A DNA stretch of 64,000 bases from Paraspadella gotoi (Eukaryota; Chaetognatha): contig CM119265.1 of NCBI GenBank assembly GCA_051294375.1, positions 24,037,015 through 24,101,014 on the forward strand, written 5' to 3'. How positions within the stretch are numbered: the stretch's first letter is position 1; the number at the start of each line of letters is the position of its first letter. This document shows positions 1 through 11,690 of the stretch, piece after piece. A program made the position numbers and the translations under genes. The notes under the pieces were generated by a model that saw only the letters and a list, made by a program, of their open reading frames with translations, had not been told where the DNA came from and ran no database searches.

Positions 1-159
1 TTTTAACTAACAGTTTTTACTTTCACGTTTAGGCTTTTTGTCAATCATTTAGGACAATAAAAAATTCTTATAGAAAATCTCATGTTATGTTATAACATGG
101 ATTCACACTCCGGTTGCGAGGAATCTTATCTTAAATTTGAAATTAGTTTTTTTAGTTAA

Positions 160-350
160 AGATTGGATCAGAGGTTAAGGTTACGAAATAGGTTAGTGAT
201 TAGGTTAGTAATTAAAGTTAAGGACTTGGTTTATGATTAGAGTTAAGAGTCTTAGGTTAGGGACCAGTATTTAGTCTTAAAGGTTATGGTTTAAAATTAA
301 GGATAAGGGTTCAGGGTTAAGGTTTATGATTAAGTTTTGGTTTTCAAGTT
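160..350. repeat. Degenerate GGTTAGG-like simple repeat
   Basis: The stretch contains many spaced copies of GGTTAG, TTAGGTTAG and AAGGTTA in AT-rich sequence. It looks like a decayed array related to the arthropod TTAGG repeat or a similar satellite. Comparable blocks lie at 31,545-31,640 and, in the opposite orientation (CTAACC, CCTTAA), at 57,770-57,880. No coding frame is seen. Confidence 0.4.
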
Positions 351-677
351 TAAAAAAATATAATTAAGTTAAATATCAGGGTGAAAATTAAATTCTGGAA
401 AAAAACGAACAAAAAAGGGGAACTCTGGGAAAGTAGAGCCGATAATAACCAATTCCACTACGGTTTTAGAATCTAATCGATCCTTGTTTCACACAACCGA
501 GTCTCACTTATCACTTCATTTTTCACAGTGAAGTAACCACCTAAATTCGCACAGTGGATTTTAGTTTCTCGGAACATCATAAAGTTTGGTCGAGCTGCGC
601 GGAATGACGGCTCGAAATGGCGGCGGCGCGGAATAACGGCGGCGTCGAATTCCATTCAGCATCTGGCGTCCAGAGCC

Positions 678-867
678 NNNNNNNNNNNNNNNNNNNNNNN
701 NNNNNNNNNNNNNNNNNNNNNNNNNNNNNNNNNNNNNNNNNNNNNNNNNNNNNNNNNNNNNNNNNNNNNNNNNNNNNNNNNNNNNNNNNNNNNNNNNNNN
801 NNNNNNNNNNNNNNNNNNNNNNNNNNNNNNNNNNNNNNNNNNNNNNNNNNNNNNNNNNNNNNNNNNN
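678..867. other. Assembly gap (190 N)
   Basis: Unknown bases. The GC-rich flanks (CGGCGGCGCGGAATAACGG on the left) could belong to an exon or a CpG-rich promoter, but nothing can be read. Confidence 0.95.
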
Positions 868-924
868 TTTCGGTTTATATTCGCGCCATAAAAAACCGTT
901 AGCGCCGTAACTTCCTCGTAACGG

Positions 925-1120
925 GCGCCAAGGTGACGACGACGATGACGACGACGACGATGAAGTGAACGATGACGACGACGATGAAGTGAACGATGAC
1001 GTCGACGACGACGACGACGATGACGACGACGATGATGAAGTGAACGATGACGACGACGACGATGACGACGACGACGACGATGAAGAGGACGATGACCTGG
1101 GAGACGTCAACGCAGACGAC
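925..1120. repeat. Compound (GAC/GAT/GAA)n microsatellite
   Basis: Near-perfect GAC/GAT trinucleotides are interrupted by GAAGTGAAC blocks every 30-50 bases. All frames translate to homopolymer-like Ser, Val, Thr or Asp runs, so open frames here carry no information. A smaller (GAC)n lies at 1,613-1,643. Confidence 0.85.
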
Positions 1121-1378
1121 GTTACGTGACGTCGTTATCAACAACGTGATATTTAGAACGTTATCAAATGCGTTATCGGTACCGTCAATGGTATTTCATA
1201 GTCGGTCAGTCCGCACGCGAATTCAAGTTTCCGATTGACGGGATTTGCGTCAATATTGACGTCATTTTTTTGGCGTCAACTGTTGACGTTATCCGTCGTC
1301 CCCTTCGTCGTCATCGTGAAGTCATTTTCGGTTCGAATTCGAGGGAAAAAAATTATTCAGATTCACGAGGAAAAAAAA

Positions 1379-1520
1379 NNNNNNNNNNNNNNNNNNNNNN
1401 NNNNNNNNNNNNNNNNNNNNNNNNNNNNNNNNNNNNNNNNNNNNNNNNNNNNNNNNNNNNNNNNNNNNNNNNNNNNNNNNNNNNNNNNNNNNNNNNNNNN
1501 NNNNNNNNNNNNNNNNNNNN
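1379..1520. other. Assembly gap (142 N)
   Basis: Unknown bases, flanked by poly-A on the left and GA repeat on the right. Confidence 0.95.
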
Positions 1521-1832
1521 ATGATAGAGAGAGAAATAGGTGTTTTGATTCTGACATAATTTTTCGCGACGACAAACTCGGGGACAACACAACGAAGACA
1601 ACAGACAACAGACGATGACGACGACGACGACGACGACGACGAAGATTGCAGCAGCAGCAACGACATTCGTCCCCGCGTTGATAAATCGACATTTTTGGTT
1701 GGAAGTTTTAGAGGAGAAAAAATGGAATTCAAACGAAAAAATAAAACCATTTTCAGAAAATGGAAAAAGAGGGAAAAATGAGAAAAAGAGGATTAGAAAA
1801 AAGAAGAGGGAGACAGAGATATATATTTATTG

Positions 1833-1875
<43 letters not shown>

Positions 1876-2148
1876 TGGAAGAAACGTTTTGGCAGAGACG
1901 TCAGTCCCAAATGAAAAAACTCAAGGGGTAAAATTTTAATAATGATAATTTTTTTTTGAATTCCATAGAATATTTTAAAGCAATGGCTGCCAGGTGAGAG
2001 AATTATAAAGACATATCAAATTAAACTCAAACATACATTTTACATAATCCCACATAACATAACACATACATAATAACATAATAACGCACATCACATGAAG
2101 TACCTTAGCGGAAACCAAATAGAAATATACTATAATAAATATCCTTAC

Positions 2149-2189
2149 TTCTTCTCTTTGGCTTTGGGTTACGGGGATCGTGCATGTAT
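2149..2189 (-). CDS. Internal exon of unrecognised minus-strand gene
   Basis: Read on the minus strand, the acceptor TATGTATGCAG precedes a 41-nt exon that ends at the donor AA|GTAAGG. The incoming phase is 2, which matches the exon at 2,302-2,421. The 41 nt then give YMHDPRNPKPKRR, a basic proline-containing segment, and leave in phase 1. A possible next acceptor (CTCACCTGGCAG, near 1,993) leads into sequence that does not look coding, so the following exon is not identified. The exon call rests on phase agreement and splice signals. The gene is unknown to me. Confidence 0.55.
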
Positions 2190-2301
2190 CTGCATACATA
2201 AAAAGAAATATAAGAGAATATAATATAAAGCCAGACCAATAAGTATTAAATCAAACAAGGCAAACAATAACAACGACGACAACGAGGACAATTCCACTCA
2301 C

Positions 2302-2421
2302 ATGTCGAAGATGCTCTGAAATCTTTCCTTCAAATGGTCAGATGGAATCTTATCTCCCTGAGTTTCTTCCCAAGCCAGATCCAATTCCTTCCCTCGATTC
2401 TTCTTCCACTCTTTGTCATAT
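2302..2421 (-). CDS. Internal exon of unrecognised minus-strand gene
   Basis: On the minus strand the acceptor CCACTTTCCAG is followed by 120 nt ending at a strong donor, GACAT|GTGAGT. One base completes a split codon, then 39 codons read YDKEWKKNRGKELDL, AWEETQGDKIPS and DHLKERFQSIFD, leaving in phase 2. The composition is that of an ordinary charged, probably helical soluble protein and is quite unlike the surrounding low-complexity DNA. It joins in frame to the exon at 2,149-2,189 to give FQSIFDIYMHDPRNPKPKRR. I do not recognise the family. There is no membrane segment and no catalytic motif. Confidence 0.7.
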
Positions 2422-2806
2422 CTGGAAAGTGGAATTCGAAGACTTTCACTGTCTGCTTATTATCGATAGATTAATTCTAATCTTTATTGAGAATTACGGG
2501 AAATACGAAAAGATAAAATGTAATAACGTTCTCTTTTCTTTTTTTTATTTTCAGGTTTTGGACATTCTTAAAACGGGAAGAATAAAAAAGTCTCAAAAAA
2601 ACTATAAAAAAAATCAAAAACTGAATCGACGATCAAACGAAAAACGAAACAAAAATGAAAAACTAAGGAACTTTAATTTAAAAAAAAACAAAAAACGATA
2701 ACTCACTTTAGCGAAACAAAACAAAAAAAAGAAGCAAAAACTCAACCACCCATGAATAAAAAAAAGTGAGAAAGTAGAGAAAGAGAAAAAAAGGAAACGA
2801 AATTAA

Positions 2807-3290
2807 NNNNNNNNNNNNNNNNNNNNNNNNNNNNNNNNNNNNNNNNNNNNNNNNNNNNNNNNNNNNNNNNNNNNNNNNNNNNNNNNNNNNNNNNNNNNNN
2901 NNNNNNNNNNNNNNNNNNNNNNNNNNNNNNNNNNNNNNNNNNNNNNNNNNNNNNNNNNNNNNNNNNNNNNNNNNNNNNNNNNNNNNNNNNNNNNNNNNNN
3001 NNNNNNNNNNNNNNNNNNNNNNNNNNNNNNNNNNNNNNNNNNNNNNNNNNNNNNNNNNNNNNNNNNNNNNNNNNNNNNNNNNNNNNNNNNNNNNNNNNNN
3101 NNNNNNNNNNNNNNNNNNNNNNNNNNNNNNNNNNNNNNNNNNNNNNNNNNNNNNNNNNNNNNNNNNNNNNNNNNNNNNNNNNNNNNNNNNNNNNNNNNNN
3201 NNNNNNNNNNNNNNNNNNNNNNNNNNNNNNNNNNNNNNNNNNNNNNNNNNNNNNNNNNNNNNNNNNNNNNNNNNNNNNNNNNNNNNNNNN
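2807..3290. other. Assembly gap (484 N) ending in (GA)n
   Basis: Unknown bases. Sequence resumes inside a GA microsatellite at 3,291-3,320. The gap lies upstream of the two minus-strand exons at 2.1-2.4 kb and could hide further exons of that gene. Confidence 0.95.
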
Positions 3291-3325
<35 letters not shown>

Positions 3326-3542
3326 TGAGGGAAGAGCTTCAGGGTTGGTCATTTGTTGAAGTGACAGTTAGTTTGTTGTGATTTTTATGGAATAGAAGTT
3401 TGAACAAGGATTCAAAAATTGCCTTTTAATTTGTGACGCGGAATTCTTAATAAGATTTCGTTTTACTTCTCATTTTTTCTTCTATTTCTTCTTCTTTCTC
3501 CTTCCTCTTTTATTCTTTCTTCTATTTCTTCTTCTTTCTCTC

Positions 3543-3665
3543 TCAATCGACGCCACCTTCGGCACCAAACCTAAACGCTTCGACAACTGCACTTTTCACC
3601 AACATCCTCTTCCAAGTCCTTCTGCAGCCGCCGCCGCCACCGCCGCCGCCTCTCAGCGCCGCCAT
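3543..3665 (-). CDS. Possible first coding exon, Gly-rich N terminus
   Basis: On the minus strand an ATG in a good context (GTGGAATGG) opens 40 codons: MAALR, eight glycines, then CRRTWKRMLVKSAVVEAFR, with a stop at 3,543. The basic, amphipathic-looking stretch after the glycine run could be an organelle-targeting peptide. Possible donors inside it are TTTAG|GTTTGG and GAAG|GTGGCG, both weak. It is upstream of, and on the same strand as, the exons at 2.1-2.4 kb and could be their first exon, but the 484-N gap prevents proof. The CCG/GCC trinucleotide run may also produce the frame by chance. Confidence 0.3.
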   Translation of the reverse strand: MAALRGGGGGGGGCRRTWKRMLVKSAVVEAFRFGAEGGVD

Positions 3666-3724
3666 TCCACGTCTCCGCCAACTCCTTCGACTGTTTATCA
3701 AAATAGTTTCAAAACCTCGTTACC

Positions 3725-4367
3725 NNNNNNNNNNNNNNNNNNNNNNNNNNNNNNNNNNNNNNNNNNNNNNNNNNNNNNNNNNNNNNNNNNNNNNNNNNNN
3801 NNNNNNNNNNNNNNNNNNNNNNNNNNNNNNNNNNNNNNNNNNNNNNNNNNNNNNNNNNNNNNNNNNNNNNNNNNNNNGAGAGAGAGAGAGAGATGGAGAA
3901 GTCGCCAGTTATGCATAAAAAAAGGAAAAGAAATGAAAGGAGGAAATATCAAGAGAGACACACTTGAGTGAATTTTTGAACTTGGAACATTAGGAAAACA
4001 GAAAAATATGAATCTAAGACCAACATTATTATTAATGAAGATGAACTGGGTTTGTCGACTTGGCGAAAATATTGAAAGAAAAATTAGAGAGAGAAATAGT
4101 AAAAAAGAAAAAGGTAAAGAAAAAGAAAAGAGAGCGAGAGTCAAAGTGACAGATTAAAAATGGCGGATTTAATTTTATTTNNNNNNNNNNNNNNNNNNNN
4201 NNNNNNNNNNNNNNNNNNNNNNNNNNNNNNNNNNNNNNNNNNNNNNNNNNNNNNNNNNNNNNNNNNNNNNNNNNNNNNNNNNNNNNNNNNNNNNNNNNNN
4301 NNNNNNNNNNNNNNNNNNNNNNNNNNNNNNNNNNNNNNNNNNNNNNNNNNNNNNNNNNNNNNNNNNN

Positions 4368-4394
<27 letters not shown>
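3725..4394. other. Gap-rich GA microsatellite stretch
   Basis: It contains two N gaps (3,725-3,877 and 4,181-4,367), each ending in (GA)n, with about 300 bases of purine-rich sequence between them. No exon or other feature is seen. Confidence 0.8.
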
Positions 4395-4398
<4 letters not shown>

Positions 4399-6840
4399 CT
4401 TTCGTCTTTCCTTCTCTTTTGTTGTCATTAAGAGTCGCCAAGGTTCCGACCATTTTCTACGAGATTGAGTTTTCATCGTTCCTCGTTTTTCTCCGCCGCC
4501 GTTTTCTCCCTGATTCCCGCTGCCTCGCTTTCAGCGGTTCCCACTGTCTTTTGAGCAGTTCACACTGTGTTCATTGAAGTGGTTCCCACTTTATCTTAGT
4601 AAAAAACTACAGAAAGCAAGGAACTAAGGAAAACTGAGGGAAAATTGAGGGGACGGAGTGAGAGATGTGGGTGTGTCAAGGAAAGGGGTCGGCCCTTGCG
4701 TACGATAGAAGATAGAAAGGAGAAAGTAATGGTAACAAACAGGAGCGTTGTTAATAGTTTCTTGGCAATCGCTATTCCGCACTGATCGTGAGAGTATAGT
4801 CGTTTGGGTTGATCGTTTGCAGTTTCTTTCTTTGTCGCGCATCACTCTATCCGTGTTCTAATTCTTCTCTGAGAGTTTCGGTTCCCACTCTTACTGCCTC
4901 TGGCGTTTCTAATTGATTATAATAAATAACCTAACCTCAATTATCTCTCTCTCAATCTCATCTCAAGTTCATCTCTATCTTCTTCATTCACTCTCTCTTC
5001 GTCGTTTTTACAGTCTCTGCTTACACCTGTATCTGTTTTCCAGCACATTGAACTTCCGACTCCCACGTGCACACTTCTCACTTCCTCCGTTCTCTCAGCT
5101 TTTGGTTTCCTTTCTTCATCGTGGGCTTCTATGAAATAAACTTTCTTTCTGCGATCNNNNNNNNNNNNNNNNNNNNNNNNNTTCTTTGACTCTGTGAGAG
5201 GTTATTACTCTCTTCCTCACATTATCTTAATAATATTTGATATTTAATTATCTTGATATTAGAGGAGAGCGTTGCTTCAATTCGAATCTAATCTGGACGA
5301 ATCAACCAACAACTAATCATCCCTGCTTGTCTGCTGCTGCTTGTTTGCTGCAGCTGCTGCAGCTTGTCGTCAACAACTACCGCAATACTTCTTTTCCGTC
5401 TGCATTTTTTTATCGTCTGCTTTTGGAATTCATCTTCATCCACTTAAACAAATTATTTCTTTCCTCTCAATCTCGTTTTGGCTTCTTGTGTTTTTTTTTT
5501 CAACAGTTTTCGTTTCAAGTTATTAGTTTTGGTTTTTTTTTGTTCTGCATTATATTATATATTATATATTTTTGAAACTTTAGCTGGTTGTTATGAAAGG
5601 TTTTAGTTACCTGTCTCAATACAAGAAACATGATATTCTTAAAATGCCTATTTATTCTCAAAACTAAAAATGTCCTTAATTCTATTATCTCAAACTTCCC
5701 ACCTCGTCTCTCTCTCTCTTCTCCCTCTTCCGTCTCTCTTCTTCTGCTCTCACTCTTCTTCTCTCTCTCTCTTCTCAACTCTGTCTCTCGGTCTCCTCTC
5801 TCACTCTGTCGCCTCTCTTCCTCTTCTCTTACCTTTCTCTCACATCTCTCCCTTCTCTTTTCTACCTCTCTCTCCCCTTCCTGTTCTCTTTTTCACTTTC
5901 TCCTTTCCTTTCTTTTCTTTCTTCTCTTCCTTCTCTCCTCTCTTCCCTCCAAAGTTCATCATATCTCGTTCTCTCCTATGTTAATCTCCGTTGGAGCCGG
6001 CAGAAATGAAAACTCGCGTACGGCACAAATCGACGCTCGACGAAAACGCAGGATGAGTATATTTCTGACTTGCAATTATTCTCTGTTTGCAAATTCCTAT
6101 CTGAGCGGGCTGAAAGCTCCAGAGTTTTCGCGTTCCTGTCTTCATTCTGTCTATCACTTATTATCCTCTTTGCCTCAACTGCCCCGTCCATATCTGCTCC
6201 TTTCTGCGCATCAGACCGGTTTTTTCCAGTATTGTCTCCTACGCGCCTTACACTACCTTTGGTAGTGGAGTCAATCCCTAATCTCCCCCAAAGCGGCACA
6301 CGTACCCCCCATCCAAAACCCCCTCCATCGCCTACCCCGCACCCTCGAAAAACCCTCCCACCACAGAACCACCGAGCCGCCGCACACTTTTCCATATTAC
6401 GCCATCACAATTATACGAGACTCACTTTCTTCTTCTCCTTTTCCAACACCCGGGCATATCGACCGCTCTCTCTGTCACCTGTCCTCTCTCCTCTCCTTGT
6501 CCTAATCTTCACTTCCTCTTCTCTCAGTCTCTCTTGACCGTCCCACCTTTTCTGCTCATTCCTCTTCCCTCTGCCTCTCCTCAGACGCTCAATCCTTTCA
6601 TCTCTCTCTCCTCTCTACTCATCTCACTCCCTCTCTCCTCTCCTCTCACATCACGCTTCTCGCCTCTTCCGTACATTTTACTCCTAAGGTCTTTGCCTCT
6701 CTCTCCTCATATCGATGTTATTCTCTCTTCTCGTAGCATCCTCGCCTTCAGCAACACAATACTTCGTTCTCGGATCGCTATTTTAAAATTTTTCTGCTTC
6801 TCTTTCTCACTTTTTTTTTCGCGTTTTTCCTTTCCTAACG
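4395..6840. other. Pyrimidine-rich non-genic stretch
   Basis: TCTC/TTTC-rich sequence with one 25-N gap (5,157-5,181). The open frames are Ser/Leu/Phe/Pro-rich strings produced by the base composition. A frame at 6,070-6,537 (+) begins with a hydrophobic signal-like stretch and a proline-rich middle (HPKPPPSPTPHPRK), but it dissolves into TCTC repeat and has no splice support. No credible gene is seen. Confidence 0.6.
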
Positions 6841-7301
6841 GACTGAGGACAAAAAATTTTTGTTGCGCAGCCTCTATCCGCAGAGGTTCCGGTGACCTTT
6901 CGCAATCGTCGACTGCCATAATGCCGGAGGTCGCTGACCGGGTCAAGCGGTGCTGATTAGGAGCGACTCCTATCCGGTCATTAGCGCTTCAGTTTTGCAC
7001 TCGTCGCCATGACCAGCGGCTTCCTGCTCCCTCGCCGTCCTCAGATACCGCGTGTCGACGCGGCCGTGACGGTCTGCTCCGATTGCCGAGCGTCGATGTT
7101 CGGCTTATCTAGATATCCGTCACGAGACAGTTAAGGACCCGTTACCTCGTCGCAACAATGCTCGCAGCTATTCCTTGTCGGCATTAGCCAAAATCGGCGG
7201 CGGTGCAGGTTTGAGACACGCAGCGAGTAGCGCTTGAGTGTTCAACAGTTCGTGATCCTATGTGTGCTATCGCTTACACATACCCAGTAAACAACAATAT
7301 C

Positions 7302-7309
7302 TATAAAAG
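7302..7309 (+). promoter_or_regulatory. TATA-box-like TATAAAAG
   Basis: A consensus TATA element stands in one of the few non-repetitive stretches, downstream of moderately GC-rich DNA (6,860-7,250). A short frame (MEQNNESTVQSSIS...) starts about 20 bases beyond and stops after 23 codons. It may be chance, since no initiator or clear transcript can be shown. Confidence 0.25.
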
Positions 7310-7398
7310 TATGAGAAGGCAGAAATGGAGCAAAATAATGAAAGCACGGTACAATCGAGTATTTCTACTAATATAATGTTCACGACTTGTATATGAAG

Positions 7399-7449
7399 GA
7401 TGTGGAAAGAGTCAATGGAATAGCTGAAATAGGTGAATTAAAACGAGCC
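7399..7449 (+). CDS. Candidate small exon, unknown gene
   Basis: The sequence TACTAAT (a good branch-point match) lies about 35 bases upstream of TATATGAAG, which could act as an acceptor. The 51-nt exon reads DVERVNGIAEIGELKRA and ends at a strong donor, CGAGCC|GTAAGT, in phase 0. The acceptor has a poor pyrimidine tract, so the frame may instead extend upstream. It is not linked by phase to the other candidates nearby. Confidence 0.3.
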
Positions 7450-7534
7450 GTAAGTTTTGAAACAAGAACCCAATTGTGGACATACTCAATCCAAGTAATC
7501 ATCTGCTCGAGCCCGTCTTGTCTGTCTTTGAACC

Positions 7535-7757
7535 CTCCAACTAAAGGTAAAAAGAGGTTATTGAGTTCTCATACCACCATTAACAAGTTCTTACCAGACG
7601 TAGGCGAGTCTTTACAAGCCGCTACTGAGCTCTTTTCTGCCAGAGCAAGCCAATAAATGATCATTTAGTCTAGACTCTCACCAACGTAACCAGCAGTGTT
7701 TTGCCTTTTCTCTCGCCTATACGTTTCTGTCTCACTAAAAAAAAATGAACGTCAAAC
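7535..7757. repeat. Diverged segment also seen before copy A2
   Basis: The segment aligns by eye with 17,597-17,735: both contain CTCCAACTA, TTCTCATAC, GCTCTTTT, TTTAGTCTAGA and AGCAGTGTTT in the same order, separated by many indels. The plus-strand frame ends DVGESLQAATELFSARASQ then TAA, and the stop overlaps AATAAA. The similarity is lower than in the rest of the A duplication, so this may be a dispersed repeat rather than part of that artefact. Confidence 0.35.
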
Positions 7758-8174
7758 ATTCCCGCATTCACTCACTAAGATCCTGAGAAACGCATTGCTT
7801 CGATGCGCGCGAGCTAGAAAAGCAAACTGCTCGCTTCGCAGAAATTCGTGATATCCAAGAAATGGTACAGGCCTGCTCCTGCTTCCACTCGTAGAAAGAG
7901 GCCCGCTCTACCAAAAACGACCAAGAAAAGGGTCTCGGTACTATGCATTTCGGTCGACCATTCCCGAAGCGCAGAAATGTCTAATGCTGCCGTTCCGATT
8001 GAGGCTCGCACCGTTCCATTTATTCGCACACTGAGTCCTAGGTCGTAATTTTCTCTCTAAATGTTCGGTAAAGTAATCGAATATATCACTTATCAGAGTC
8101 CCTTTTCGTTCTCCCAATTTGCCCTTCTCACGATTTCGTTTGGAAGCGCGTTCTCCTGCTTCGGTGCCTCCCAG

Positions 8175-8349
8175 CCGTCGCTCCTCCGCGAGCCATGACG
8201 GCAGCGCGATACGATCGAATCAACTCGACGTACCGGGTACCGACGATCGACCGACCGACTCCTGCATCTCATCCACGCGATCCCGTCATCCGACGACAGT
8301 ATTCATCCGGACAAAACGCAAGCACGGTCGAACAAAAGTCATGTTTGAG
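8175..8349 (+). CDS. Candidate internal exon, basic Ser/Arg-rich protein
   Basis: The acceptor CGGTGCCTCCCAG is followed by 175 nt ending at the donor TTTGAG|GTGAGA, with incoming phase 2 and outgoing phase 0. It encodes 58 residues, including RRSSASHDGSAIRSN, VPGTDDRPTDSCISSTRSRH and HGRTKVMFE. The composition is varied and not microsatellite-derived, and both splice sites are good. A 20-nt micro-exon with equally good signals (ATCTACCAG ... TG|GTGAGA) lies at 9,152-9,171 but cannot be confirmed. No family is recognised and neighbouring exons are not assigned. Confidence 0.4.
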
Positions 8350-8499
8350 GTGAGAGAGCCGAGACAGAGAGGTCCGAAGAAAAATTACCGAACTAGACGT
8401 GTTTCGTTCCCGGAAGAAAAAAGGGGGAAAGATAAGCACAAAAAAAAAGTAAAAAAAAACGCCAATTATCGCTAAATTCATTCGCTCGCAGATGCTTTT

Positions 8500-11400
8500 T
8501 ACGCTTTAAATCGGGCGGCCGGTTTAGACAAGTGATTGTCTAGGTCAGCAGTTATCTTTTCCCGCTCGTCGTCCACTATTCCCCTTTTTCCGCTCGTCTC
8601 TTTCTTCTTCTGTCGTTCTCGTAAATGCTCTATGTGCGATCCTCATCTCTTCCTTCTACATTTTTTCTTCGCGTTCGGTGAATTATGACTTTAACTGTTC
8701 TTTTTTAATTTTTCCTTTTCTCTTAATATATTGCTCTTTTAGCCTTCCTGCTGGATTCTATTAAATGTGATACCATTTTCTCCACCATTCCCTACGAATA
8801 TGTCATTGGCGCACTGATACCATGCCCTGTGTACCAATTATCCTTCGCGCGTTTGCTTACCTTTCCTCTTCCACTGCTCTCCTGTCTGCCTATGGCACTT
8901 CCACCTCTTCCTATCCTTCTTGATAGTTTCACTATCACTTGCCTCAATCTCCTCGCCCTTGAGAGTTTTCCTTCTCTCTTGCCTTCCTTGCCCTTGCTTA
9001 ATTACGCGCTTTCTTTCGCTCGCTATCTTTTCTCTTTCACTGTGTACGCTTTTCACTTTTTACATCTCAGTCTCGCTTTTCCTTTCTCTATCAACGCAGT
9101 GCCCACTACGACCCTTGTGACCGTATGTATTCGTTCTCTTATATCTACCAGTGCTCACCAATATATCGCTGGTGAGAATTTGTATTTATGCACCTGCCCG
9201 CGCGATCACATTTTATTACCATAGTATGTCTTCGGTATGGGTGCGGAGCTTACAATGAATTTAGAATCTTGCAGAGATTCTGATGTAAAATGCTTCTATG
9301 ATATAATATCGGGAACTTCCGCACGATACGTACTTCCACACGACGGAGTATGCGCAGAGCACTTCCTTTACATCTTAGCTAATAAAGATAAGAATGTACA
9401 TATCCTTATCCAATAAGGAAGGATTGAAAAGTAAACTAAATCTATTTTGAACTAGCGTACGTTATAATTGTTTCCGTATCTTACCTAACTACACAATATA
9501 TCGAACACGACCCAACGACCCAAAAAAACCTGGAAATCCCGATTCGAATGATTGTTAGAAAAATTCAATTTGAGAATAGCGCGCTATACGTTTGCATACC
9601 GTTGTTGGGGAATACGGAGATTGCCCAAAAACGGCGAAGATGGAAACATAGACCGACCTCTGCGGATCAAGACACTTATAGGTTATTCTACACCGCTACG
9701 TCTTTCTACATTATATCCTTGATATCTGCACCTCTTCCTCCTTTCGTAAACCACTTTGTACATAATGTAAAACAAACTTTATTCAAATTCTATCGCATTT
9801 ATATTGTTCATCATTATTACAAATCTTTGAATTTTTTACCTTTTGTTACATGCCAGGACATATACAAATGCACGCTTGTAAACTGATACACATTCGCCGT
9901 TTGTTCCGAGACATGTTCAGTATTGCATTTTTTTAATAACGAACACGAGTTTTGACTTTGTAGACGAAATAAGACCTTTAAAGCCGAGACTACTTGTTAT
10001 AAAAGACTAATTAATTCAATGCAATCAATGCAGAATAAGCAAGCGGAATTGAGTACCAGAATGTGTTAATTCTAAGAGGAGAGAGGAGAGGGAGAGAGGA
10101 GAAAAGAGAGGAGAGGAGAGAGAGAAGGATGTAGTAGGAGAGAGAGAGGAGAGAAGAGAGGAGAGAGAGAAGAGAAGAGAGAGAATACTGGTGTTTTGGT
10201 TAACTTTCTCCTGGTTAATTATTGCCATTGTGATGCGATATTAAGGGTCTCTCTACGTTTGGAAATCAGGTCCGATAGTCTTCTGGTAAGGAGAACGCGA
10301 TTTTAAGACGTTGCGTTAAACCAAATATCATTTCTCCCTTCCGGACTTGCGCCGCGAGCGCAAAGGCTCTAACGATCGGCCGGTTAGATAGAGTTTAAAT
10401 ATATTAGAGAGGTATGGTAAATGTCATTGATAAATTGAACGGTAGTATCAACTCTAATCTCTCTACCTAAACGTTGTATTCTTCAAAAAATGTCTTTAAA
10501 TCTCTCTCAAAGTAGATATCGTACAGATCTCGTGAATCTTCATCAATAGTATAGGTAAACAAAAAACCCAAATTTTATGGCTAAAACTAGGAGGTTTTTG
10601 TTCATCGTTACACTCTCGTTTATTTGCCGGACAAACAAATCCGTGTTTGCCCGCAATAAAATCTTGAACAATTTAGTAATATATGACAAAGAACACTGGC
10701 CTTAAAATTCTATTTTTAAGCAATTTTGACTAAATTTTATTTTCTACCTCGCCCATCGTCAGCTCTTCGATATTTTGTTGTCCCATAACAATTATTGAAT
10801 TTTCTAAAGCATATCTTCATTTCTTTATTTAACCTCTTAGCTCTTGAATATCTCCTCCACTTTTTTTCCCTCTCTTTTTCTTAATTCCTTTTTTCCTGCT
10901 CTTTTTCTCAAATTCCTTTTTTCCTCTCTTTTCCTCAATTCCTTTCCTCATCTCTTTGCCTCAATTCCGTTTTTCCTCTTCTTTTTCTCAATTTCTTTTC
11001 AATCTCTTTTTCTCCAATTATCTTTTTCTCCTCTCTTTTTCTGCATTCTCTTTCAATCTCTTTTTTCTCAATTCCCTTATTTCATCTCTTTTCTCAAATT
11101 TCTTTCAATCTCTTCTCCTCCAGATTTTTTTTTTCTTTCTCCCTTTCTCCTTCCCATTCTGTCCCACCTCCGATGCGTTTTCTCTTATTTTTCGCCAAAG
11201 AAAAACCAATTCCGTTCTACGTCCAACGAGTTGTAATGCCCTTTCGCTTAGCCGCGTTTCCTTTTCTTTCGCTTTTTTTGTTTCCGCGCCGCGTCTTCCT
11301 TCTTTGTTCCCTCAGAGATTCTCTCTTTGTTCGCGCCGCACGCCAAAAATGTTTCGGCTTGGGACCGAAATTGCTTAAATGTCGTTTCCTTTCGTTACCG

Positions 11401-11690
11401 GTTTCCTCCATCATTTTTGAATTACCACTTTTTGGTCGAGGTCGCTCTCCCTCATCTCTCTCTCATCTTCATCTCTCTCTCTTTCCTTTGGCTTTTTGTC
11501 AGGAGAAAGAAAAAAAAAGAAAAAAAAAAAAAAACAACAGCAAAAAACAAAAATTCACAAAGGAAGAGAAAGAAAAACAGAGAGAAGAGAGGAGAGAGAG
11601 GAGAAAGAAGAGAGAGGGAGAGACGGAAAGGGAGAGAGAAGAGAGAAAACAAAGGTTTTTCTCTCTCTCGTTTAATCGTTTTTCCAAGTA
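8500..11690. other. Low-repeat to TTCC-rich non-genic stretch
   Basis: From 8.5 to 10 kb the sequence is AT-rich with several unrelated short frames (for example 9,548-9,886, plus strand, 112 codons, Tyr/Phe-rich), none with splice or family support. A GGAGA-type microsatellite lies at 10,075-10,190. A TTTTCTC-rich tract runs from 10,840 to 11,160 and a GA/AAAG tract from 11,505 to 11,660. No gene is called. Confidence 0.5.

Noticed and set aside
925-1120. Asp-, Val- or Ser-homopolymer frames
   Set aside because: They are microsatellite translations, open in several frames at once.
5630-6265. A 211-codon Ser/Leu-rich frame
   Set aside because: It is a translation of TCTC-rich DNA, with no splice sites or domain.
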